From Bacteroidota bacterium (GTDB lineage: Bacteria > Bacteroidota > Bacteroidia > Bacteroidales > UBA10428): a stretch of 7,398 nt of DNA. The translations under genes were made by a program, and so were the position numbers. Where the stretch lies: positions 1 through 7,398 of the forward strand of contig JAHEEB010000186.1 in the NCBI GenBank assembly GCA_024640925.1, written 5' to 3'. This document shows positions 1-5,707 of this stretch, one piece after another (the first letter of the stretch is position 1; each line of letters starts with the position of its first letter). The notes beneath the pieces are model-generated. The model did no database searches. It saw only the letters and a program-made list of their open reading frames with translations, and was not told where the DNA came from.

Positions 1-259
1 AGTTTACTCTTGCACGTTGAGTAGCTTTTGATTTCCCCAAAATATAGGTGTTATGACCTTGAATCATTCCATAATCGAGCTTCATCTTTTTATCTTCAGC
101 ATATTTCTGTACAACGAACAGATTTATATCTTCACCGATTATGCTTTTGTTGTTCTTTTGGATGAAATCTTCAAGAACTGCTTTATCTGAAGGCTTTAAA
201 ACCTCCTGATTAAAAGTTCTGCATGAGTTTCGGGTTTTTATTGTTTCTATAATGTTCAT
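1..259 (-). CDS. Nitroreductase family protein, TM1586-type (partial, N-terminal 86 residues)
   Basis: This is the 5' part of a gene that runs off the left edge; 86 codons plus one base are visible. The protein begins MNIIETIKTRNSCRTF. The RxSxRxF arrangement (R10, S12, R14, F16) is the FMN-phosphate-binding start of the nitroreductase fold. The later stretch around residues 65-82 (LDYGMIQGHNTYILGKS) resembles the 'putative TM nitroreductase' (TM1586) branch more than classical NfsB. Family members are flavin-dependent cytoplasmic oxidoreductases, usually near 250 residues; the substrate cannot be told. The start is the ATG at 257-259. No Shine-Dalgarno is visible, as is usual in Bacteroidota. 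It lies 39 bp downstream of the small Cys-rich gene on the same strand and is probably co-transcribed with it. Family assignment is fairly sure; function is not. Confidence 0.8.
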   Translation of the reverse strand, partial: MNIIETIKTRNSCRTFNQEVLKPSDKAVLEDFIQKNNKSIIGEDINLFVVQKYAEDKKMKLDYGMIQGHNTYILGKSKATQRARVN

Positions 260-298
260 AAATTTTAATTTACAACGAGTATAAACAAAACAACGTGT

Positions 299-646
299 TT
301 ATAAATCTACAATTACTTTTCCTTTGCTCACCATTCCAGTTGAATCGAAATAGGTACCGCCAAATATATACCATTCCAGCTTCTCTAAATAATCAACAAC
401 TGTCTCTGGTGTAATAATCTTTTGAGCTTCTTCTGATAATATTCCCCGATACCATCTTCCTGACCCCGAAAATGCTTCAAATTCGACCAAATAGTTTATC
501 CATAAATTTCCACAATGGGTGCACCTTTCAATCGTCACATCTGCAAATCTTCCATTTGTCGGGTCAATTCCTAAAAAAGAAATATCATAATCACAACAAT
601 TTACAGGTGGTTTATTGCATCTGCATTGGTTTACATTTAACTTCAT
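299..646 (-). CDS. Small Cys-rich protein of unknown function (115 aa, possible zinc ribbon)
   Basis: I do not recognise this protein. It is 115 residues long with no signal peptide or membrane segment. Its N-terminal part holds six cysteines in zinc-ribbon-like spacing: C8xC10, the adjacent pair C17-C18, and C42-T-H-C45 followed by GNLW. The C-terminal half is rich in aromatic residues (W49, Y52, W65, Y66, W92, Y93), includes a SGRWYRG stretch near 62-68 and a YIFGGTYFDSTG stretch near 93-104, and ends in a short hydrophobic strand. The composition looks like a genuine folded cytoplasmic protein. The gene sits between the CDF transporter (38 bp upstream) and the nitroreductase (39 bp downstream) on the same strand, so co-expression is likely. 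A metal-binding role is inferred only from the cysteines and from the neighbouring metal transporter. Confidence 0.75.
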   Translation of the reverse strand: MKLNVNQCRCNKPPVNCCDYDISFLGIDPTNGRFADVTIERCTHCGNLWINYLVEFEAFSGSGRWYRGILSEEAQKIITPETVVDYLEKLEWYIFGGTYFDSTGMVSKGKVIVDL

Positions 647-684
647 AATGTAAATGCTTTAGAAATAGTTAAAACAATTCTGGT

Positions 685-1593
685 TTAATTCTTATTATCG
701 GGTTCGAAAAATATCCACTGAATGGCTGGATTCTCTTTTCTCAATTCACGTTCGCACGTATTAATGTTATTAATCAGTTGATCAACAGAATCAACTTTTG
801 TCATTTTTGCTTTTACCGCCACCATTATCTGAGACCCCAATTGAAGTGTGATCAAATTAAGTATCTCATCAATTTCCGGTCTGGTTTCCAGTATTCTTTT
901 TATTTCTGTTCGGGTTTTGTCATCAGAACTTTGTCCTATGAGTAAACTTTTAATTTTTATCCCAAGAAAAAATGATATAATAATCAATAAAACGCCGATT
1001 CCAATACTTCCAATAGCATCATAAACCGGATTTCCGGTAACAACGGCAAGAACAACTGAAATAAGAGCGAAAGACAAGCCCAATAATGCAGCTGTGTCTT
1101 CACCCAAAACAACTACCAATTCACTTTTACGGCTGTTTTTAAACCATGTCCATAGAGACATATTATGCCTTGTTTTATTGATTTGGATCACACAGCCATA
1201 TAACGAAGCACCTTCAAGAACCATACTTAACGATAAAACTACAATTGCAACAACCGGACTTTTCAATCCTTCGTGCAAACTGATTTTATGAATGCCTTCA
1301 TAAATAGAGAAACAACCACCCATACTAAATAATATAAGGGCAACAATAAAAGACCAGAAATAAATTTCTTTTCCGTGTCCCAACGGATGTTCCAGATCAG
1401 GCTCCTTCTTTGCCTTTCGCAAACCCAGGAACAATAGTCCCTGGTTACCGCAATCGGCAAACGAATGGATCGATTCAGCCAGCATGGCACCAGAACCGGT
1501 TATAACTGCAGCAGCGGTTTTGGTAATCGCAATACCCAGGTTTGCCAATAAAGCAAAAAGGATAGATTTTATGGAAGCATTTTCTTGTGACAT
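685..1593 (-). CDS. Cation diffusion facilitator (CDF) family metal transporter
   Basis: This 302-residue inner-membrane protein should export divalent metal (Zn, Fe, Co or Mn) in exchange for protons. About six membrane segments are visible, near residues 10-32, 37-58, 78-98, 113-137, 158-185 and 188-213, followed by a cytoplasmic C-terminal domain of about 85 residues. The second helix carries H43-x3-D47 within AESIHSFADCGNQ, a typical CDF metal site. The HPLGHGKE stretch (69-76) before the third helix is also diagnostic. The fifth helix has E165-D166-TAA instead of the classical HxxxD/DxxxD pair, which points to the ZnT9-like branch and leaves the metal uncertain. There is no His-rich loop. 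The start is the ATG at 1591-1593, next to a candidate promoter. It is the first gene of a likely three-gene minus-strand unit. Confidence 0.92.
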   Translation of the reverse strand: MSQENASIKSILFALLANLGIAITKTAAAVITGSGAMLAESIHSFADCGNQGLLFLGLRKAKKEPDLEHPLGHGKEIYFWSFIVALILFSMGGCFSIYEGIHKISLHEGLKSPVVAIVVLSLSMVLEGASLYGCVIQINKTRHNMSLWTWFKNSRKSELVVVLGEDTAALLGLSFALISVVLAVVTGNPVYDAIGSIGIGVLLIIISFFLGIKIKSLLIGQSSDDKTRTEIKRILETRPEIDEILNLITLQLGSQIMVAVKAKMTKVDSVDQLINNINTCERELRKENPAIQWIFFEPDNKN

Positions 1594-1595
1594 AT

Positions 1596-1675
1596 TTTTC
1601 AGTTGTCCGTTTTTGTAAAATTACATCCTATACAATTACCTCGCAACTGGATAAGCAACTTTAGTTTTCAGTTGT
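1596..1675. repeat. Short repeats flanking the CDF promoter (TTTTCAGTTGT x2, CAACTG between)
   Basis: The 11-mer TTTTCAGTTGT occurs at 1596-1606 and again at 1665-1675. The inverse hexamer CAACTG lies between them at 1644-1649, overlapping the -33 element proposed for the CDF gene. Three CAGTTG-type hexamers around one promoter could be operator half-sites, but they are short and chance is possible. Confidence 0.3.
1616..1646 (-). promoter_or_regulatory. Candidate Bacteroidota-type promoter of the CDF transporter unit
   Basis: Read on the minus strand, TTG (1644-1646) is followed after exactly 20 bases by TAATTTTA (1616-1623), seven of eight matches to the TAnnTTTG -7 box of Bacteroidota. 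Transcription would start near 1609, about 16 bases before the CDF ATG. Spacing and position fit; the last base of the -7 box does not. Confidence 0.42.
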
Positions 1676-1689
1676 TTTCCCCTACTCTT

Positions 1690-1878
1690 TCTTATGATTA
1701 TTTTAAAAGAACATTTATAATTAATAAAAAATATTATGTGTATGTTATTATAAAATTCATAATTATAATTATTATATATGCAATAAATAATATAAGATAT
1801 ATTTATAATTACAATAAATAGTAAATAAATTAAAATATGTATTTACATAATATAATAATATATAAAATAAATAAAAAT
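1690..1878. other. Extremely A+T-rich intergenic DNA left of the repeat array
   Basis: This stretch is almost entirely A and T, mostly alternating TA runs and A-tracts, with no convincing gene on either strand. It contains a perfect 14-bp palindrome, ATAATTATAATTAT, at 1759-1772. In such sequence that may be chance. It does not hold the 21-bp period seen to its right: shifting the unit frame left of 1879 gives poor matches. It may be a decayed part of the array, an easily melted or curved region, or spacer. The open frame at 1603-1821 (plus) is low-complexity and not believable as a gene. Confidence 0.6.
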
Positions 1879-2193
1879 ACATATAATCAAATTTAGATTA
1901 CATTTTAACATAAAATAAAAACATATAAACATAAAATAATAACATTTAAGTATAACAAAATTGCATATTAACATTAAATAAAAACATTTAAGCATAACTA
2001 TAAAACATTTAATCATTAAATAAAAACATTTAAGCATAACTATAATGCTTTTAATCATAAAATTATTTCATTTAAGCATAATTATTTTACATTTAAACAT
2101 TAAATAATTATATTTTAGCATAATTAAGATGCATTTAGGCATTAAATAATTGAATATAAGTATAACTAAAATACATTTAATCATGTTAAACTT
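1879..2193. repeat. Degenerate 21-bp tandem repeat array, 15 units, with 42-bp alternating substructure
   Basis: Fifteen consecutive 21-bp units can be laid out with no insertion or deletion, starting at 1879, 1900, 1921, 1942 and so on to 2173. CAT stands at unit positions 2-4 in 12 of 15 units and at positions 10-12 in 12 of 15. From the unit at 1942 on, two types alternate. Type A reads ACATTTAAGCATAACTA then four A/T bases; all six A units have G at position 9 and AAC or AAT at 13-15. Type B reads ACATTTAATCATTAAATA then three A/T bases, usually with TAA at 13-15. Units at 1984 and 2026 (both A) match at 20 of 21 positions. Units hold only two to five G or C. The last unit contains the start codon of the HTH gene (ATG at 2183). 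There are no unique spacers, so it is not a CRISPR. Its role is unknown. Confidence 0.9.
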
Positions 2194-2545
2194 ACGTATC
2201 CGTTTTATTATCGAATCGAAGGGAATTGCCAATCCGTATACTTTTCTTACCAAGCATGGTTTCACAGCAAACATGGCACACCGGTATATCAATGGTAAAG
2301 TTGAACATCTTAAATTGAGTCATTTAGAGAAATTCTGCACAATTCTCAATTGTACTCCACACGATTTATTGGAATGGGTGCCGAAAGAGGGTAATTATTC
2401 ATCATCGCATCCTCTTGCACCCTTGGTACGCAATGAGAAAGTATTCAATATTTTGGGTTATATTAATAAATTGCCGTTGGAACAGGTAAAAGAGTTACAG
2501 GAATTTCTGGTTAAACAATCTCTAAAAAAGGAGGAGAAGGATTAA
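2183..2545 (+). CDS. Small Cro/C1-type (XRE) helix-turn-helix transcriptional regulator
   Basis: This is a 120-residue cytoplasmic DNA-binding protein. Residues about 4-66 form a Cro/C1-type HTH. The helix around 18-25 (PYTFLTKH) and the recognition helix near 27-37 (FTANMAHRYIN) are followed by GKVEHLKLSHLEKFCTIL and the NCTPHDLLEWVP ending (56-67) typical of small Bacteroidota XRE regulators. After a linker (68-84), a helical tail of about 35 residues (IN-KLPLEQVKELQEFL) may mediate dimerisation. The start is the ATG at 2183. A TTG at 2150 would add eleven residues, but those are encoded by the tandem repeats and are not part of the conserved domain. No Shine-Dalgarno or clear TAnnTTTG box precedes it: the 21-bp array fills the whole upstream region and enters the first codons. 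Autoregulation through the array is inferred, not shown. Confidence 0.88.
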   Translation: MLNLRIRFIIESKGIANPYTFLTKHGFTANMAHRYINGKVEHLKLSHLEKFCTILNCTPHDLLEWVPKEGNYSSSHPLAPLVRNEKVFNILGYINKLPLEQVKELQEFLVKQSLKKEEKD

Positions 2546-2549
2546 TCTC

Positions 2550-2574
2550 TTACTCTTAACGGAGTAATCTTTTC
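2550..2574 (+). terminator. Possible weak terminator after the HTH gene
   Basis: TTACTCT (2550-2556) can pair with GGAGTAA (2561-2567) across a TAAC loop, counting one T-G pair, and is followed by a short T run (TCTTTTC). It lies five bases after the HTH stop codon and before the hisS promoter. The stem is short and A+T-rich, so termination would be weak. Confidence 0.42.
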
Positions 2575-2580
2575 TCAAAA

Positions 2581-2611
2581 TTCTGGTTTATAATATCTTT
2601 TTATACCTTTG
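2581..2611 (+). promoter_or_regulatory. Bacteroidota-type promoter of hisS
   Basis: TACCTTTG at 2604-2611 is an exact match to the TAnnTTTG -7 consensus of the Bacteroidota primary sigma factor. The -33 element is poor (TTCTGG at 2581-2586, about 17 bases upstream). Transcription would begin near 2617, leaving a leader of about 20 bases before the hisS ATG at 2637. This supports hisS being transcribed separately from the HTH gene. Confidence 0.6.
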
Positions 2612-2636
2612 TAGCCGTTTTCAGGAAAAAAAGATT

Positions 2637-3995
2637 ATGCAAAAACCTTCAATACCTTCAGGTACACGCGATTTTATACCTGCTGAAATGATTAGGCGGA
2701 ATTATATTTTCGACACAATTAAAGATGTGTTTAAACTTTATGGGTATTCGCCTATTGAAACCCCTGCCATGGAGAATTTATCGACACTTCTCGGTAAATA
2801 TGGCGAAGAAGGAGATAAACTGCTTTTTAAAGTATTAAACTCTGGTGATTTCCTCAAATCAGTTGATTCAAACCTGTTAAATGTTTCAAATACAAATGCC
2901 CTGGCGCTAAAGCTTTGCGAGAAAGGCCTCCGGTATGACCTCACGGTTCCATTTGCTAGGTTTGTCGTTCAGCATCAGAATGATATTACTTTCCCTTTTA
3001 AAAGATACCAGATACAGCCTGTTTGGCGTGCCGATAGACCGCAAAAAGGCAGATACAGAGAGTTCTATCAGTGCGATGCCGATGTGGTCGGCAGTACTTC
3101 ACTCATGAACGAAGCTGAACTGATTCAGATTATCGATGAGGTATTTAACCGGTTGGGCATATCGATAGTTGTAAAGCTTAACAACCGAAAAATACTTGCA
3201 GGTATTGCTGAATATATTAATGCCCCCGAATATCTTACAGACATTACGGTAGCAATTGATAAAATTGATAAAATCAGTCTGGAAAAAGTGAACCTTGAAC
3301 TACTGGAAAGAGGCTTAAACCAGGATTCTGTTGATAAACTGCAACCTGTTTTACAACTTAAAGGCAATAACCAGGAAAAATTGTCACAACTAAGCAAAAT
3401 TCTTGAGATTTCTGAAATAGGTAAGCTGGGAATAACCGAAATGACAGAGATATTTAGCTTGTTGGGTCACCTGTCTTTGAGTGTTCAAATTGAGCTCGAT
3501 TTGACACTTGCCCGAGGCTTAAATTATTATACCGGTGCAATTCTCGAGGTAAAAGCGAAAGATGTTCCGATAGGCAGTATTTGTGGTGGTGGCCGATATG
3601 ATAATCTCACTGGGGTTTTCGGACTTCAGGGCGTTTCGGGGGTTGGTATTAGCTTTGGTGCCGATCGCATTTATGATGTAATGGTTCAACTGGGACTCTT
3701 CCCGGAAAATACCACTTCATGTACACAAGTTTTGCTTATAGGATTTGGAAAAAACGAAATGGATTATTGCCTGAAAGCAGCTTCTGTTTTACGAAAAGCA
3801 GGAATTTCTACGGAAATTTATCCGGATATCACAAAACTAAAAAAACAAATGGGATATGCAAATAATAAAAATATACCATGGGTTATACTTATTGGTGAAA
3901 ATGAATTGAATTCAGGCAAACTGACGTTGAAAAACATGTCTGCCGGAATCCAGGATATGTATACTCTTGAAGAGATTATTACCAAAATAAGTTAG
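2637..3995 (+). CDS. hisS: Histidyl-tRNA synthetase
   Basis: This cytoplasmic class II aminoacyl-tRNA synthetase charges tRNA-His with histidine using ATP. The 452-residue length is normal for the family, and it starts [13 protein letters not shown] as expected. The landmarks are in order: [13 protein letters not shown] (98-110); motif 2 with the ATP-binding arginine, from [14 protein letters not shown] to REFYQCDAD (122-149); the insertion region (about 180-280); the histidine-specific [10 protein letters not shown] (291-300) and GGGRYDNL (317-324); motif 3 [11 protein letters not shown] (335-345); and the C-terminal anticodon-binding domain from about 362. No key residue is missing. The ATG at 2637 follows a good promoter. 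The gene is 91 bp from the HTH gene and 131 bp from the next gene, so it looks monocistronic. It is an ordinary housekeeping gene. Confidence 0.98.
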   Translation: MQKPSIPSGTRDFIPAEMIRRNYIFDTIKDVFKLYGYSPIETPAMENLSTLLGKYGEEGDKLLFKVLNSGDFLKSVDSNLLNVSNTNALALKLCEKGLRYDLTVPFARFVVQHQNDITFPFKRYQIQPVWRADRPQKGRYREFYQCDADVVGSTSLMNEAELIQIIDEVFNRLGISIVVKLNNRKILAGIAEYINAPEYLTDITVAIDKIDKISLEKVNLELLERGLNQDSVDKLQPVLQLKGNNQEKLSQLSKILEISEIGKLGITEMTEIFSLLGHLSLSVQIELDLTLARGLNYYTGAILEVKAKDVPIGSICGGGRYDNLTGVFGLQGVSGVGISFGADRIYDVMVQLGLFPENTTSCTQVLLIGFGKNEMDYCLKAASVLRKAGISTEIYPDITKLKKQMGYANNKNIPWVILIGENELNSGKLTLKNMSAGIQDMYTLEEIITKIS

Positions 3996-4027
3996 TTATA
4001 CAACTGTTTTATTGAATATTTTTTGTT

Positions 4028-4064
4028 TTTGGTTAGAAATAAATAACATAAACTTGTATCTTTA
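4028..4064 (+). promoter_or_regulatory. Weak candidate promoter for the SOD-DUF1571-DUF4105 unit
   Basis: In the 131-bp gap after hisS, TATCTTTA (4057-4064) matches seven of eight bases of TAnnTTTG. A TTTG (4028-4031) lies 25 bases before it, longer than the usual spacing. TAAGTTTC at 4101-4108 is an alternative -7 box without a -33 partner. No good terminator for hisS is seen, so read-through is also possible. Confidence 0.25.
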
Positions 4065-4126
4065 AATTTCGAACTTTTAATTAATTGTGTTGTTAATAAA
4101 TAAGTTTCAAACTTGTAAGCGCTAAT

Positions 4127-4834
4127 ATGGATAAGAGGGAATTTTTAAAAAAAGGGTTAGTTGGCGCATTTGCATTAGTTGCAATACCATCTTTTGCAAA
4201 AAAATCAATAGCAAACAATGAAAGAAAATTACTTGCTGCTGATAGTCTGACATTTGATCCCAAATTGTTAAGTGATTTCGTTGATGAAAATACAATGATT
4301 GAACATCATAATTATTTTCGTCAGCTAGTAAAACAACTTAATAATTCATTAAGCGGATATGCCAACAATGTAAGGCCAAGGCATATTTTGCGCAATCCCG
4401 GAGGATTCAGTTCCGAATTGAAAATGTTGAGTGGGAACTTTATAAATCACAGAATTTTCTTTAAGTCACTCACTCCACATGCTAATGAGACAATAGCTGT
4501 AGATTTATCAGACAAAATAACTAAAGACTTTGGTTCTGTTGAAAATTTGAAACAACAATTTATTAATGAATCAATGGCATTACCATCCGATGGGTGGGCA
4601 TGGATTGTATATAACAACAACAAACTGCGTGTAATTAGTACAGAAGACAATCATAATCCTTTTATGGCAGATTTATCATATGATCAGCAAGGATTTCCTT
4701 TATTGGGGCTCGATTTATGGAAACACTCCCGCGGAATTTCCGATAAGGAACTTTATGTTTCCAAATTTTGGCAGTATGTTGATTGGAATTTCGTTAACCA
4801 TCGCTATCAACGTGCTTTGCAATCGGGATTTTAA
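4127..4834 (+). CDS. Exported Fe/Mn superoxide dismutase-like protein with altered second shell
   Basis: This 235-residue protein of the iron/manganese SOD family starts with an export signal: MDKREFLKKG, a hydrophobic run to about residue 21 and SFA before KK, resembling a Tat signal with KR in place of RR. The four metal ligands can be aligned: H60 in TMIEHH, H108 in NFINHRIFF, and D196 and H200 in LLGLDLWKH. GWAWIV (156-161) and the FWQYVDWNFVNHRY ending also fit. Residues that shape catalysis differ. The KHHxxY segment after the first ligand is NYFRQLV here, so the second-shell His and gateway Tyr are missing. The WEH glutamate of the dimer interface is K199. The Mn-type glutamine in NQDNP is replaced within DNHNP. 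It may bind metal, but classical SOD activity is doubtful. It is the first gene of a three-gene exported unit. Confidence 0.87.
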   Translation: MDKREFLKKGLVGAFALVAIPSFAKKSIANNERKLLAADSLTFDPKLLSDFVDENTMIEHHNYFRQLVKQLNNSLSGYANNVRPRHILRNPGGFSSELKMLSGNFINHRIFFKSLTPHANETIAVDLSDKITKDFGSVENLKQQFINESMALPSDGWAWIVYNNNKLRVISTEDNHNPFMADLSYDQQGFPLLGLDLWKHSRGISDKELYVSKFWQYVDWNFVNHRYQRALQSGF

Positions 4835-4840
4835 TACTTT

Positions 4841-5707
4841 ATGAGTAAATTCTTTATTAAATCCTTCATTTTTATTTCCTTATTTGGGATATTGTTGGCA
4901 TTTAAAAACAATAATAACAATACAAGTTCTGCGGAAGAAATTATTACTCTTTTTCTTAATAAAACTGAAAAAGTTAAAACCTTTCAACTTACCATTATTG
5001 CAAAAGAGAGGATTAAATCAAAATATACTACCAGAAAGGAAAATTTTAAAATTCAATGTTCCCCATTCAAGGTATATATGAAGGAAGATTTCCCAACAAA
5101 AGGTCTTGAAGTATTATATGTTGCAGGAATGAATAATAATAAAGCATGGGTAAACCCGGCAGCATTTCCCTGGACAACATTATCATTAAGTCCTGTTGGT
5201 AATATGATGCGCAATGGCAGTCACCATTCCATCTATAAATCGGGATATCTTTTTATTGGGGAAGTCCTCAGACATTTGAAAACAAAATATGAGTCAAAAC
5301 TTTCGGAAATGCTTAAGTTCGAAGGATTTGTTAATTACAACAATATACTTTGTCACAAAATCACATTTTCTATTCCGGATTTTGCTTATACAACTTATAA
5401 AACCTTGCCAAAGGAAACCATGGAAGATATTTCCAATAAGCTCAAAGTCGACGATTATATGATTCTGGAAAGAAACCCACAACTTAAAAGTTTTGAAGAT
5501 ATTAAACCCGGAATGGTTTTAAAAGTTCCAGCAGATTATGGGAAAAGCTTTACCTTATATATTGAAAAGGAAACAAACCTTTTATTGGGTATTAAAGTTT
5601 TTGACGAAATAGGGTTGTGGGAAGAATACACCTATTCCAACATTAAAATAAACCCTGTCTTTACCACCCTCGATTTTAGTATTGACAATCCGGATTATGA
5701 TTTTTAA
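4841..5707 (+). CDS. DUF1571 family envelope protein with a LysM-like segment
   Basis: This 288-residue exported protein has an N-terminal hydrophobic signal (residues 4-21, FFIKSFIFISLFGILLAF) followed by an Asn-rich spacer. The body matches the DUF1571 family as found in Bacteroidota. Markers are SPFKVYM (74-80), KGLEVLYVAGMNNNKAWVNP (87-106), a histidine pair (HH, 128-129) and the closing NPVFTTLDF. The fold is thought to resemble LolA-type half-barrels, which would suit a lipid or lipoprotein-related task; that is inference. Residues about 183-230 look like a LysM domain (YKTLPKETMEDISNKL, YMILERNPQL, IKPGMVLKVP), placed before the last strands rather than at an end, which suggests peptidoglycan contact. 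The gene starts 6 bp after the SOD-like gene and its end overlaps the next gene, so it is the middle gene of an operon. Biochemical function is unknown. Confidence 0.85.
   Translation: MSKFFIKSFIFISLFGILLAFKNNNNNTSSAEEIITLFLNKTEKVKTFQLTIIAKERIKSKYTTRKENFKIQCSPFKVYMKEDFPTKGLEVLYVAGMNNNKAWVNPAAFPWTTLSLSPVGNMMRNGSHHSIYKSGYLFIGEVLRHLKTKYESKLSEMLKFEGFVNYNNILCHKITFSIPDFAYTTYKTLPKETMEDISNKLKVDDYMILERNPQLKSFEDIKPGMVLKVPADYGKSFTLYIEKETNLLLGIKVFDEIGLWEEYTYSNIKINPVFTTLDFSIDNPDYDF

Noticed and set aside
1603..1821. Plus-strand open frame of 72 codons in the intergenic region
   Set aside because: It is low-complexity (Ile, Tyr, Asn, Lys from AT-rich DNA), overlaps the CDF promoter region and shows no protein-like pattern.
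2150..2182. Upstream TTG start for the HTH regulator
   Set aside because: The eleven extra residues come from the tandem repeats and precede the conserved MLNLRIRF start; ATG at 2183 fits better.
1879..2193. CRISPR array
   Set aside because: The units are contiguous with no unique spacers, each unit is only 21 bp and diverged, and no cas gene is near.
1879..2193. Replication origin or plasmid iterons
   Set aside because: Unit length would suit iterons, but no TTATCCACA-type DnaA box or Rep gene is visible, and the neighbours are ordinary chromosomal genes. It cannot be excluded from sequence alone, but I do not annotate it.
3996..4020. Terminator hairpin after hisS
   Set aside because: AGTT-ATAC-AACT forms only about four firm pairs and is not directly followed by a T run, so it is too weak to call.
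5682..5696. Upstream TTG start for the DUF4105 gene
   Set aside because: It would increase overlap with the DUF1571 gene, while the ATG at 5697 gives a normal signal peptide (MIFKKLYKR and a hydrophobic core).
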